Source: Lunularia cruciata (Eukaryota; Streptophyta; Marchantiopsida; Lunulariales; Lunulariaceae). Taken from it: a DNA stretch of 64,000 bases. The stretch is taken from positions 60,884,001 to 60,948,000 of the forward strand of contig OX419757.1 of assembly GCA_948567375.1 (NCBI GenBank), read 5' to 3'. The notes beneath the pieces are model-generated. The model searched no databases and was not told the origin of the DNA. It saw only the letters and a list, made by a program, of their open reading frames with translations. A program made the translations under genes and the position numbers. The stretch's first letter is position 1; the number at the start of each line of letters is the position of its first letter. This document shows, in pieces, positions 33,561 through 45,957 of the stretch.

Positions 33561-36240
33561 TTGACATCCCTTGGATCTAATTTGGATCCTTTGTGATTCC
33601 CACCAGTTTTGGATCCAAAAAAGTTCAAGGTGATGCCTTCTTGAAAAAGAAGCCTTTAGGAGATATCAACAATATGGATATAGTTTTATTAACCTCCATT
33701 GCAATTAGAGGACTCTTGGTAGGATTTTAAAATGGCCTACAACTCATATAATGAACACTAGATACAAAAACTCTCAAGTGGGATCAAGTTAAGGGCCTAC
33801 AAGTATAAATCCCAATAACAATCTACATCTAATAGAAGTGTCATCAAGTCTTTCCCTAAACTCCCATTCCAAACGTTTGCTACAAAGACATTGAAGCACA
33901 AGCATGACTAAAATAAAAATATTCCTAATTCCAAAGGAAGCCGGGTTCTTTATATGAATTTGCAAGCTATTCTCAATGTAGGACAATAAGATTAGTCACT
34001 CTCATCTTGTTATCTTTGTCCTTAAAAGGGAGAAGTGATCTTTTGATTACCTAGAGCTACAAGCTATCTTTCCAAACACCACTAATATGAGGTCTTGCCT
34101 TCTATTTTCCTAGCTGTTTGGCAACTTGTTTCTCCTCATTGAGCTAAATCAAGAGATCAGCTATAGCTCCAGTCCTTTTGCCCTTACACTCATGGCCTTC
34201 AACAAAGGGCCTAGATCATGTACTAGATCCTAGTCAAAACCTTCTCCTATTTTTATGGTCAAATTACTACATAATCAGATAGTATGCCTCAAATTTACAC
34301 TACTACACCTCACTCATCATCTCATCCATACCATAGGCACATCATTTGAAGACCCTAGACCATAACACAAATTAAACTTGCTTTTCAAACTCTTTTATCC
34401 CTCTTGGATTTTGAGATACAACCATCTGGTTTGCTTCTAGGTTAGGTCATTATTTTAGTCTCAAAACCCAAGTGACACTTCTATATCATGGACCAATGGT
34501 GTCCCCTTGCATTGAGTTCTAAATCAGAGTGGGATAATGCCCAAGAACAATGCTCCTTATTACTCTTCTGTCCCCTTTTCTCCCTTAAGCAAGCATAAAC
34601 TATTTGGAGTCATCTTGAATAAACCTTTCAAATGGACCTCTCTAAATACTCATGTATACATTTTAGTCATTAATCTAACCTTGGCCAAAGGCAACTCATT
34701 ACTCAATTGATATATGAAAATGCTCAATATATGAAAAAAATAAGAAGTGAACCAAAAATTTATAATGATTATATTTACAAGAGAAAAGATGAATCATCAA
34801 CTCCAAGTATAAGATATCATCCAAAACTTGACAACCTTGTTGAGGATTGCTAGGCTGATCTTGGGATCTAGAGACCAATGTGACCAAAGTTACACTCCAA
34901 ACTAAATACTAACTATGCATAGGGGCAAAATTCTGATTTTCCCTACAAGCTTGCTGATTGGGCTGCATAATGAGCTTATCCCTGCCACTTAGAATTAGAA
35001 TCCAACCAAGAACTACATGGAAAAATGGGTCTGCATAGTTTATCAAGTCAATGACTTAGAGAGGCAAGAAATACAAAATTGTACATGAGAGCCTATGATG
35101 TTACTCCCTTCCTCTCACTACATTCCTCCACCTTTTTGCAAAATTTTGTAATTTTGTCTCATTTTATTTCTTTTTGATGGAAGAAGAGCAAGATAGTTTC
35201 ATGTTTAGGAGAATAAACCTCTTTTATGAATATTCTTTGGAGTTCATTTGTGTGCATGTTCGGAAGCAAAGAAGATATCATCAAAGAAGGAGTAGGTATG
35301 AAGAAATGAAGTCTAAAAAAGGAATAAATACAAAGAGTTCAAGTACAAAGGATATTCACACTTTCATATTTTTGGAATCAATGACCATACATTGATTTAA
35401 ATGATGCCACCAACAAGGATAAAGAATTTCCACCAAAACTTATTGGTACCACTTGGAGAGTTCACATGTATGGAGAGTGATATTTTGCCCCTTGAGGACC
35501 ATACAAAAGAATCTTTGGCTATATAATCAACTGCTTATTGATTATTTTTCACTTTTTCAAGTATTCTTTTGTAGTAAATTTTTCAAAGAGTGTTTGAGTA
35601 TCCTTCTCTTCTTAGTTTTCAATCTCTTTGCAATTTAGTTCCCTCTATAGCAACATGGCTAGAGCAAAGAAAACTGTGAGGAAGATCCTTGAGGTGATCC
35701 ACAGGAATTGAAAAATAGGCAATGAGATCTATGAGTGATGTACTCCAAAGCAAAAATTTGATGTTTTTGCTCTAGAATTGAGAATTGGGTTCACTTGCAA
35801 TCATCCAAGAGATGCAGAAGAGAGATGAGAGTGCAATTGAGGATTTGAGAAGAAATACTTATAGTTGGATAGAAGAGTATTGGAGGATGCATTGTACTTG
35901 GAGCAGATGTAGGACCTCCAAGGGCGATGAGATTGGATAGAAAATTTGGAAAGATGAGGACCAAATCCAATACCACCATCAGGAATTTCTTTGTAGAGAA
36001 GAGGTCCAAGAGTAAAGAGTGAAAGGTTAATATCTACTCTACGTGTATGTCACTCATTTAGTATATAATGAGATTGTTTTGCCCAAAATGAACTATTTAC
36101 CTAATTATTGATTCCCCAATTAGCTATTTAGAGGAGAACTTGTCAAGATGTTCCATCAAGAGGCCCACTTTGATTAAGGAACTTGAGGAGGTCAATGGAG
36201 CTACTTACTTTGCTTTATTTGCAATTGTAGCAACCTAGCA
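33561..36240. other. Unassigned interval
   Basis: No domain motif or LTR end recognised. At 35655 an ATG opens MARAKKTVRKILEVIHRN then stops, preceded by T-rich DNA that could be a leader. Around 35930 a basic stretch (MRLDRKFGKMRTKSN) is open in the same strand. Both may belong to one decayed frame of unknown nature. Confidence 0.35.
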
Positions 36241-36624
36241 AACACAAAATTGAATCATTTTTACTAAGTAGTAGGTTGATCACACAAGGATACGGGTGGA
36301 TACCAAGGAAAGTGTCATATTTGAGTCCTTTACTATTTACATTTAACCTCTTGGGCACAGACAATTCCCAAAAAGGATAATGATACCAAGAAGATTGCAC
36401 TAAATTGTATTCTAGTGAATTCCAAGAAAGTGATGGTTTAGTACATGAGGTGCTTCCCTTTCTATGAAGGCCTCTTAAAGATCCTTTGAAGATTAATATC
36501 CTACCCTTCCAAAAAGGAGGGGTGTGGTTTACCAAAGATGAAGAACATCCCTTCTTTGGAAAGCACTTACATCTCCAAAGATCCTTGCTCCTTCCAAAGA
36601 TCTGAAGTTATGGCCTTTCAAGAT

Positions 36625-36952
36625 AATATACTTCCTTTCAAGCGGCATTGTCTTCCTTGAAGTCAATATACTTTGCTTTCAAAGGCACTATCTTCACCAA
36701 AGATAATGTACTACCCTTCCAAAGGCACCATCTTCAACAAACCGCAATGTCATATCTTTGGAAGGCTCCACTTTCTTCCAAGACCAATGTTCTATTCTTG
36801 GAAGGCACTACCCTTGCTTGAAGCCCAATGTCCTACCACTTAGAAAGCACTATATTCTTGAAATAATGTTTTACCCTTTGGAGGCATTGTCTTCATTGAA
36901 ACATTGTGTTTCTCCCTTCAAAATGCATGATTGTTAAGAAACCATAGGATCT
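36625..36952 (+). repeat. Degenerate minisatellite, about 40-bp unit, about 8 copies
   Basis: Units begin with AATRT and run through 'ctaccctt(cc/gg)aaaggcac' to '(c/t)ttcaccaaagat'. Clear starts lie near 36625, 36665, 36705, 36746, 36786, 36827 and 36865. Related but less regular pieces extend upstream from about 36430. Confidence 0.75.
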
Positions 36953-37299
36953 TTGTGACACTTTATCCATTTAGTCTTCATACTTTGGCTACTTACAACA
37001 CTACAAGAAAAGATCCATCAAGGCATTGTATCATGAATTTGCAAGGAAGATATGGATCAAACACAAAGTCATCTAGCAATGTTTAGTGATCTTTGCCAAA
37101 GTGCAAACAAAAATCAAGTAAATTTCATGAAAGAGTTTGAGAAAGGCAACAAAGAGTTGTGAAGATCTTTCACTTTATTCACCACTTGAATATTGGATAC
37201 TATAGCACTTCAAATGTTGTGCTTAAATAACTACAAAAATTCAAAACTACAACAAAGAAACCAAAAAAATAGCTACTACCAAGAAACACCTAACAGTCA

Positions 37300-40030
37300 A
37301 TGATGGCCACTATTAGGTCTACTGCTCTAGTAGGGTATGGTTGGACCATCATGCTCCTCATGATCTCCTCAATTGGTTCTAATGATTCTGCTGCATTCTT
37401 AAACATCTCCTTTGGCTCTAGAGACTCTATTGTTTGATCAAAGTGTGGATGAAAAGGTCATTTGCAAGCTATCCCTTAACTCCAAAACTATCTATCTATT
37501 CTAGTTCTAAGTCCTTAGGCAATCTGCTGCAATGTTTGGTCTTCAAGCGGCTTTATGAGTTTTTGCTTCATTGATTAAAGTTTGTGCACTTTGTTGAGGT
37601 GAGTATTGGTGTCCACAAATTCCTCTATCATTTGCAACATGGAAATGCATACTTATCTGATGGAATTTTTATGTTTGTCCTGCTTTGACTCCTTCACTAT
37701 TAATTGCACCATCACTTTGTCATCTTGAAGAACTTTGGTTGGTGCAAGAGTAATTACCATTGCCAAGATGGAAGCTTATCATGTTCTTTGCATTCAAGAA
37801 AACCATAAAATTAATGAGTTCTTGAATCATTGCCTTCAACTTGGCCAACAAATCCTTCATCATTTCTTGGTATCTAGTAATAGAAAGAATGAACTCCCTC
37901 TTATATGTTATTGCTACTTCCTCATAACTTGCATTCTAGATGGCTTCCAATGCTTAGTCAATCATCAATTGCCTCACTTGAACTTCAAATTGCAAGATCT
38001 GCTCCTCCTTACCTTCTCTTTGGCTGCCAACTATTAAAGATCTCTCATCTGAAGAGTCCTAAATTAACTTCTCACCAAATAGTTCTCTTCTTCAACTCCT
38101 TGCAAAGAAATTTGCAGAGTAGACAATTCTTTCTCCAATTTTGCTATCTACTTGCTCTTCATCCACTTGCTCTTCTCCAATTCTTCATGGAAAATCTTCA
38201 AGGCCTCTAGTTCCTCTTGTAAGGTGATCAATTTTGCATCTTGTTTCTTTTGTTATTCACAAGATACAAGACTTCACTCTTCAAGGAAGTTGTCTCAAAT
38301 GTGTTTTGCTCTAGTTGAGAATTCATCTTTGTTACCATAAATGAATAGCTAGATACTTGTAGATAGTTCTTTTTGTATGTTGGGTGATGAGTATCCAAGA
38401 CCATCATCAATGATGACAAGATATCATGAGTACATGTCACTCCAAAGCATCTCCTAGATAACAAAGCACTCTTCTTCATTGGTTAACCTTCTTCTTGTTT
38501 CTATGAGAAGGTTGGTATCATCTTGAAATGATACCTTTTGTGGTAGTACCTTTGCTTCCCTCAAATATCCTCTTCTTGATCTTTCTTAGAGTCATCTTAG
38601 AGTCATCCTAACCGTTAGAATAGCAACTTCTTGCATTCATTTGGTGTATAGTGTTCAAAAGTAAGCATGTTATTGATTGATTCTCTAGACATTGGCTTCT
38701 CTAAGAGCATCTCCTTCTTAGCTCTTGACATCTTCATCTTCTTCTAGTTACTTTGATGCTTCTCCTCTTTGTCAAAATCTATCTCATGCACTTTTGAAGG
38801 CTTCTCTTCTCCTTCTTCTTCAACTTTGGGTTGAGTGTCTTCATCTTCTTCATACTCTTGGATAACTTGAAGTTTCTTTGCCTTCTGCTAAGTACAAGAC
38901 TTCTTGGTGGTAGGAGTCACGTTGAACTTTCAATTTTTCCTTCTTCACAAATTGTCACATCCTTTCATAGTTCTCATCCGTTTCTCTCATAAGCTACATC
39001 TGGTACATACTCTCAAGGTCTATTTTATTTCAGTAGGTAGGAGATACTTCATGCCCTTAAACTTCAATCTTCTCTTCCATGGTGACAAATCCATGGCTGA
39101 TACCACAAACACCATCAAGTAGTGCAATTTTGGTCCATCAAATACATTGTACCTCTTGTGCACATAAGTGTGGAAGATTTGTCTCCAATCAATTGGTCCT
39201 TCAAAGAACAAGTGGTTGAAGAAGGCTACATATGAATTGTAAGGTAAGTGGTGCATAAGGGCTTGCAAATCTTCATCAATGCTCCAACAACCTCCCTTCA
39301 GGTAGAGTTTTGTAATCAACCACCAACTAGCCATTGGTGGGGTGATTGTCATGCACAAAGGTCTTGTCAATCCTTGCCTACATCTTTCCACTAAGAAGGA
39401 ACCGTGAGTCAAAGTTGTAACCTCTTGCTACCCTTGGCTCTCTTCCCAAGATCTTGCTCCAATGGAAGGGTGTCCACTCTCTCATATTAGCTCTTAGGCT
39501 ACCCAGTAATACCTTCTTCATTTCATGAAGTTTGATAGCTATAGCTCCCAAAGTAGACTCCCAATTATGTAAGAGGAAGTTAACTTGCAACCTTGGTGAT
39601 GTCACTCTTCAAGCTACTATTTACCAAGGATCAATCGCTAGGGTCTTCAGATTCAAGATGCTCTAAGCAATCCTAAGGGATGCAATTTACATCATGGTGG
39701 TAGTGAAAAATTCCCCTCACAAGTTGGCTATTTATTCCTTTTGCACTCACTTGATGCAAGAAGGGAAAATTTGTGAAAAGTGGAAGACTAAAGACTTGCA
39801 AGAACAATCCTGCTATGGAAATGGTGAGTTTATAGGAGCTTCCATCTCTTTACTTATAATGGTCTTTAGTCCCCCATCACTCTCTAGTTGTGTGAGCCAT
39901 CTTGGAGGCAATTTTTGCATGTTCTTGAAATTTGTCTACCACCAATCCTTCTTCACCAAATATTCTTCCTACTCTTTTAAAGTTTGTCTCTATCTTTGGA
40001 AGACAAGGATAGGATCTTCCAAAGATCAAG
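37300..40030 (-). pseudogene. Decayed minus-strand frame, unknown protein
   Basis: The best preserved part is 39020-39412 (131 codons) with DWRQIFHTYVHKRYNVFDG and LSPWKRRLKFKGMKYLL. It is rich in W, Y and F and not low-complexity. A second frame, 39378-39605, carries WTPFHWSKILGREPRVARGY and precedes it by a frameshift. Downstream on the same strand come an acidic linker (VEEEGEEKPSKVHEIDFDKE near 38790-38840) and a glutamate/lysine/leucine-rich stretch (IAKLEKELSTLQISLQGVEE near 38070-38130) that would be a coiled coil. It may be a gag-like protein of a non-autonomous element or a decayed gene; I do not recognise a family. Confidence 0.45.
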
Positions 40031-40059
40031 GTCCTTAGGAGCCATAAAATTTCAGCTTA

Positions 40060-41130
40060 GGTAGGATCCAATGAAGAAGTCTAGGCTGAAGACCATGTGG
40101 ATGTAGAAGGTGAACTAGGGGAGACCTCACCCGCACCACACCAAGAAGAAGAAAAAGTATGAGAAAGTTTCTTTGCGGAGCAATTTCAACATCCCTTGTA
40201 GTAGACGGAGCAGATTTCATAGTAAATTCAATAGGACCAACTTTTAGGTTCTTGCAGATGATTTTCCCTCAATATAGAGAGGAATGGCCCAACATGGTGG
40301 AATTTAATTCATTAATAAAGTGCATGCATACACATGAGTATGTGTTGAAAGCAAATATAGCTATGGATAAGGAAGACCTAAAGAAGGAAAGAGACTTATA
40401 CAAGGAATAATGTAAGAGAGTGGACACCCTATTTCAGGATGTAGAAGATTTGAAGAGTGAGAACTGATCACTAGAAGACATCAAGAAAAGTCAAGATCAA
40501 GAGATTCAGAAGTTATAGGAGGAAATAAGTGCCTTCCAAACTACAAGTGAACACAAGAAGGATTGGAAGGATTTGAAGCAAGTATAATCAAATCAGTAAG
40601 TTGCAACAGACTTGTAGCAAGAAAAGGCAAGAAGTGCAGCTCAAGGAGTTACTTTAGAGGAATATAAGCATGGAATCACTCTTAAGCTTTGAAGCCTTGC
40701 AAGATGAGATTAGGAAAGAATAGGAGGAAAGGGCCACAAATGTAAAAAATCTTTGAGATGATATCACTCCAAAAACACATAAATTTTATAGTTCCAAGGA
40801 GGAAGCTGCTTTCTTGATCAGAGATCTTAAGAACTTAGAAGAGATCAAGGATTAGATGTTAGTGCTCCAAAAAGAAGCTTCTATGTGTAAACTTACAAAG
40901 ATTGAGATCCATGAGTTGAAACTTCAAGCTCAAACTCTCAGTGCTCATGTATATGATGATGCCAAACTAGAGCAAGTATCCTTGTAATTAAGGGAACATT
41001 AACATAGGAAAAATCATGAAACATGTGATATAATAGTACTAGAGATTAAAGACTACAATGAGAGAATTGTGAGTCTCCTTAGAAAAGTGGTAGGCAAAGG
41101 TAGTTCTTTGCAATAGAGTAGTATAAATTA
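40060..41130 (+). pseudogene. Decayed plus-strand frame with coiled coil, unknown protein
   Basis: An acidic stretch (EDHVDVEGELGETSPAPHQE) is followed by the 40159-40410 frame (QMIFPQYREEWPNMVEFNSL, then HEYVLKANIAMDKEDLKKER). After a stop come further heptad-like pieces (VDTLFQDVEDLKSEN, SLEDIKKSQDQEIQKL) to about 40700. The layout of acidic linker then coiled coil resembles that of the opposite-strand frame at 37300-40030, and the two point away from each other. No known domain is identified. Confidence 0.45.
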
Positions 41131-41385
41131 TCCTTCACTATTTTTCCCTCTTTGGCAGTAGGAGTCCAAAGAGGAAAAAATACTATTTATTTGGAGACAA
41201 TTAGAACACTTTCCCAAGACATGTGTGTTGAGATCTCAAGCTCTCTATAAGTACGAACTAGTTCAAGGCTAGACTAAAATTTTATAGTATTGTATTCCCA
41301 CTTAGTACAATTATTATAGAGTTAGTTAGGAAGCCACCACCTACATGGTGCATTAAGTTCTTGGCCTACACTCCTTGTGGGTAGC

Positions 41386-41431
41386 ACATTGTTCTCTAAT
41401 CTATATATATATATAGATCTGAGAACAATGT
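41386..41431. repeat. 46-bp inverted repeat around a TA run
   Basis: The arms 'acattgttctctaatctata' and 'agatctgagaacaatgt' pair with two mismatched positions, and a (TA)n centre lies at 41401-41415. It could form a cruciform or hairpin. Long TA runs often extend this way, so a function is not implied. Confidence 0.85.
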
Positions 41432-41842
41432 TTTTCCCTTAGACTTGTATACAATCTTGCCTCTTCTAGTGTATTTTATATATTGTATAACACTCTTTGG
41501 ATTTTTATGTCATTTGAATTTTCATCACAGACTGCTGGACACATGTCCACTGCTTATGGATACGTGGCCCACATGGTTCTTCCCTTAACACGAGGCTGCA
41601 GTTGCCTCTGTCTGTTGCCCTATTGCAAGTTCTCCTCCTTTCTTTTCAGTACTCTTACTTGTTTCTTTGCTTGCAAGGGTTTCTCCTGCTGGGTTTGCTG
41701 GGTTGGGGTTTGTTGGGGTTTCTCCCGCTGTCTTTTCGTGTTGCAGCATTGATGTTTTCTGCTCCCCGCTCGTGGTTTGCTGGGGTCTCTCCCACTAGTC
41801 CTTGCTTTTGAAGGATAGCAAAGTTTTTTTGGCTCCCCGCTT

Positions 41843-42035
41843 GTCCCTTCCCTTGCAGCGCTGCACTTTCTTACGAGGATGTTTCTTTCACTGATTTTGC
41901 TATTGTTTATTTTGTTGATGCTTCATGTATCTCGCTACTTCAGTTTATTTTGTTGGTCCCTTCCCGTGCAGCGCTGCATTTTTCTTACAATGATGTTTGT
42001 TTTGCTGATGCTTATCGGATCTCACTATTTTTGAG
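41843..42035 (+). repeat. Direct duplication, about 113-bp period
   Basis: 'gtcccttcccttgcagcgct' at 41843 recurs at about 41957, and both copies continue with a 'cttac.a.gatgttt...gatgctt' stretch. Confidence 0.8.
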
Positions 42036-42802
42036 CGGCACTGTAGGGGAGCAACCAAGTTTGCCTTGGCACTCATGAGTTTTCAAGCAAAAACTCAGTA
42101 TGAGGGGTATTGACTCTAGCTCAGCTACTTTGGCACTATGTGAGGCACTGATGAAGTTGCATGTGTTTTCATGGAGACGTACTATGGTCGTGTTTTGCTT
42201 CCCTCATCTGTTTGGCTACTCTGGACTCAGGCGTCCATAGCGCTTGCTGTGATATATCGATATCCACATCCTTGGATGCTTTGCTCATCTTCCCTTGTTC
42301 TCTGAGCAATTTATACTTCCAATGCTCTGTCTCATCCACCTCCTCCAATTTTCATTTCCTGACTCAGCTCTTCCTTGATCCGCAATATTTACCGACTATT
42401 ACTTGTCTCTTGCCACTAGTTCATCTCCATCCTTTTCAGCTGTCCGTTTCTTCCTGGGGTCTTTATTTTCTACTTATGTAGGAGTATTGTCTCCGTTTCT
42501 TTGCAAGCTACATCTCAACTATGCGAGTTGCTATTTAATGGTTTCCACGTGATAGTTATTTTGCGTTTCATTCAATGATGTTTCTCATATAGATATGCTG
42601 GTATTTCAATATGTTTATTTTGATTATGCCATTGCTGCAGGTTACCTTTGATGCATTCTAACTTTGGGATTTCATACTACTCTAGTCTTGCGTGTTGCTT
42701 ACCTTCCGTGCATTCTACCCTCAAGGTTTCATATTCCTAGTGTTGAGTATCATGTACATATTTTTTATCGCTCATTTGCACTTCATGAGTTCTGGATAAC
42801 CC

Positions 42803-42856
42803 ATTCCCAGAACAGCTTCCATTCTCAGAACAGCTTCCGTTCTCAGCAAGGCTTCC
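42803..42856 (+). repeat. 18-bp tandem repeat x3
   Basis: 'attcccagaacagcttcc', 'attctcagaacagcttcc', 'gttctcagcaaggcttcc' in direct succession. Confidence 0.9.
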
Positions 42857-43352
42857 GATCTCGTATACCTATATATATCCTGCTGGCTATCCAATGGCGG
42901 GGTTTGTGTTCAGCTGCCTCTGTGTTTTATCTAGAAGCAGATTTTTTGTTTCTTTATACAACATTCAGGCCCCACTACAATAGCCAGATTAGGACAAGTA
43001 AGCTCTGCTTCATTCATCATAGATTCTTGTGAGTGGTTCATTTGCCAATTTTCTAGTTCCATGATTGGATTTTGCTTTTTCACTATGGCATTTGTCTTCA
43101 AAACTTTCATTCCCAATTTTGATTTCATTGTATGAAGTATGGATGCTTCCCAATTTAGCTGATTCCCGTGTTAGGGTGCTAACCCTTTTTGTTGTGCTTG
43201 GTTGCATTTCTTGTTCTTTCATTCACCTGATAATTTGCTGGCTGTCTCATAGGGCATATGTCTTCTCTGATTCTAACTTGTCTTTGGCACTACTTCTCTT
43301 TAGTGACCTCCTTCTACCTTTATTTGTGGCACTCTGTCAGGCTCTCGAACCG

Positions 43353-43720
43353 AGCCCCATGCTTATTATACATTGGCATCTTTGCCCCATGCTCAATGTA
43401 CGCTGGCATCTTTACCTCTGGCCCTATCAGCCCTTTATGGCCCTCGAGCCCTGCTCCATTGATAAGACCACCTCTGCTCCTTCCTATTCATGTTCTTCCT
43501 TTGGATTCCCTTTCTGACCCTTGAGCCCTGCTCCAAGGTCACGGCCACCTCTGCCCCTTACTCTTCATGCTCTGGAATTAGATCTTTCTTGAACCACGGT
43601 CTTCCTCTGGGTTCCCTTTTTGGCTCTCGAGCCTTGCACCATAATTATGGCCACCTCTACCCCTTACTCTTCATGTTTTGGGGTTATATTCTGCTCAAAC
43701 CTCACTCTCCCTCTGGATTT
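43353..43720 (+). repeat. Two sets of imperfect tandem repeats
   Basis: A 30-bp pair with 'ggcatctttgccccatgct' lies at about 43353-43412. It is followed by three longer units, each opening with 'c(t/c)(c/t)gagcc(c/t)tgc(t/a)cc' at about 43443, 43520 and 43625 and passing through 'ccacctctgccccttactct'. Confidence 0.8.
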
Positions 43721-43860
43721 GATCCACATTGTCATTTTGCATTTCTTACCCTCGATCACTTCCACATAAGCCTTGACCAAGTCACGAGACCGTTCCAGCC
43801 CACGTCACCAGTATGTTTTAGTCCACGCCATCAGGACGTTCCAGTCCACAATATGTTAGT

Positions 43861-44735
43861 AGTTTAGTAGTGTACAAATCAGCATTAAGATAAGATAGTA
43901 TAATAAAATGCTGGTTATACAATCCAAATGCAAGAAATGCAATTTTGATAGTTCTTTGCACTTCTACAATTGTTAAATTTCTGAGTTTAGGAGTAGGAAA
44001 AGCTATTGGCTTTGTATAATTATAAATATTCATTCAATCCATGTAAGAGAGTAAAGTGAAAGAGCCAAAACCTCTTTGTTGCTTGTATTGAATTTTGAGT
44101 ATTGGCAAATGATTCTTTGGTTAGAAGTGGTGAGTAACTTCATAGTAGGAACACATGTAGCTAAGTGTGTATCATCACTAGTATTTGAAGCTAGGATCTA
44201 GGATCCTTGGTAGTTCTAAAAGAATAGAGCAATGCCTTGATGGGTATAATGTGAGTTGTAGTCTTGGAAGTACCATGGAATTAAAAAATGATTATTTGTC
44301 ACCAATGCAAATAACCTTCATAGGAAAGGTAGAACATATTCTTTGGAGTTGTACACTTTGTAGTGAAGTAGCCTTTTTGGAGTGATTGGATCCTTACCTT
44401 CAAGAATTAGTTGGAACTTAGCTTAAGTGAAAGTGATTTTGGATTTTTCTTTTGCCATAGTGCATTGTGGTTGGTGATTTTACCCTCGTCTAGGAGTAGT
44501 TTCTGCCCAAGAGTTTAAACAAGAAATGGTAAAGAACTAAATTAGTGACAATTCTCTTCAAAATTATACATTTTTGAACCATATCTCCATGAGAGCAAGC
44601 TATTTCTTTGATTTATTGCAAAGTGTATGACATTAGGTTGTCACACTAACCACCCATATCTATTGCCAAAATAAATACAATTGCTCCTAAAATTAAGGGT
44701 CCATTACTTAAGAAAATGGATTATTGGGATACATT
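43861..44735. other. AT-rich interval, nothing recognised
   Basis: Short frames only, with no domain or LTR boundary. It ends at the 3' LTR of copia C2. Confidence 0.5.
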
Positions 44736-45122
44736 GAATTGGATAAGTGAACAACATGAATATAGTTTTGGCTATTCAATGAAGTCTTGCAATCCCAAAG
44801 TAGAATCTTGTAACAATTCTTGCAAGTCCATAGTAGAATCCCATAGGAACCATTCTTGAAAGTCCCTCAAGACACGTTTGTCCCAAACTTTAGATGGAGA
44901 TAACTTCTTTTCTATTCTCCATGATTTAATGTCTATAGGAAGCCATTGAGAAGACACTTCTAGCAAGATAAGACATATCTCATTTGTATTTATGTTCACA
45001 AATAAATCAATCCCAACATGAATTGCATTTCTATGCACTCCAATCATTAGAATCTTTAATTTCAAGATGTATCTTGTAGGATATTTTTCATGTAGAAAAT
45101 TCTAGTAATTAATCAAATTCCA
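44736..45122 (-). repeat. C2 3' LTR (internally deleted)
   Basis: Matches 54692-54735 and 55020-55427 in order, e.g. 'attggataagtgaacaacat' with 'attggattgaaagaacaatg', and 'atgcactcc' with 'atgcactct'. The middle about 285 bp of the 5' LTR are absent here. Confidence 0.75.
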
Positions 45123-45360
45123 CCCTATAGTGCTTGTTTTATTATCCAAGTCTCCTCCCAAATAAGTGGAGCCTTCTAAAACAACATCTGTTTGCTTGAA
45201 GCAAAATGCCTTAACAAAAGTACCTTTCAAGTAGCACAACAAGCATTTTATTGCTTCCCAATGCTCTCTTCTTGGGTTTGACATGAATATGTTTACAATT
45301 CCCACTACATGAGCAATGTCTAGCCTAGTACATACCATTGCAGCATCAAACTACCAAATG
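45123..45360 (-). pseudogene. pol: C2 end of RT and start of RNase H
   Basis: Minus strand: MVCTRLDIAHVVGIVNIFMS, NPRREHWEAIKCLLCYLKGT and DLDNKTSTIGW, the copia signature joining RT to RNase H. RNase H stops short at the LTR. Continuity with 52078-52330 is restored when A2 is removed. Confidence 0.9.
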
Positions 45361-45944
45361 TGTAATACCAAGAGCTAGCCATATGATCTAGATGTGAAAT
45401 TTGGTTTGGTAACATCTAGAATGATGTTATACATGATGGTCAAAATAGATAAGATAGAAGTATCACCAAAAGAGTACTTCTACTAATAGAGTAGGAACCA
45501 AATATGCCTGAAATCTTTGAAGGCAATATTGGAGGCCTAAACGGATGAATTAGGCCTTGAAAATGTGCAGATTCCCCCCCCCCAATGCAAGAAAGACTGG
45601 CCTTCCCTCCTCCCTGCTTTGTCTCATCGAGAGCTTTCCAACGGTACCTTACTCACGTGATTTTGGGATTCCTACAGGAAGATTCCCTAAAAGATTCCCT
45701 TTGATCAAAGCTTGTTTGACCAACCAGATAGGACCTAGACCAGACATGTCACCCATCCAAGTAAGTAATCCAAGGGTGGAGCTTGCTGACATGTCACCTA
45801 TCTATGTCCCTAATCCTATGATGGAGCTTCCTTGGCGGAGATCCTCTTTGTCTATATAATAAAGAGAAGGTGCTCCCTTGGAGCATCGATTGTTTGAGTG
45901 TGCAATCTGTGTTTTCTCTCTTCTCTTGTCCTTGGAGTATTACA
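45361..45944 (+). repeat. A2 5' LTR
   Basis: 584 bp, TGTAATACC to GTATTACA. TATA-like TATATAATA at 45853-45861; two 45-bp units at 45744-45788 and 45789-about 45830; a C run near 45577. The GGTACC centre used in the 9631 palindrome is at about 45642. Confidence 0.97.
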
Positions 45945-45945
45945 A

Positions 45946-45957
45946 TGGTATCAGAGT
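45946..45957 (+). other. A2 primer binding site
   Basis: TGGTATCAGAGT, one base after the LTR; last base differs from the Met-tRNA complement. Confidence 0.92.

Larger units (their letters stand above)
41500..43860. other. GC-richer block with several tandem duplications, no gene recognised
   Basis: The plus strand is pyrimidine-rich and much higher in GC than the flanks. Open frames (41602-41811, 43065-43517, 43490-43867) are leucine/serine-rich and hydrophobic, as expected from C/T-rich DNA, and lack domain motifs. Short duplications at 41843, 42803, 43350 and 43443 are listed separately. It may be part of a long LTR or an untranslated or intronic remnant. Confidence 0.4.

Noticed and set aside
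41602-43867. Long leucine/serine-rich frames suggesting a membrane protein gene
   Set aside because: Several overlapping frames are open at once because the strand is C/T-rich and contains tandem duplications. No domain seen.
45573-45584. C run in the A2 5' LTR as a regulatory site
   Set aside because: The run differs in length between the two LTRs and is most simply a slippage tract.
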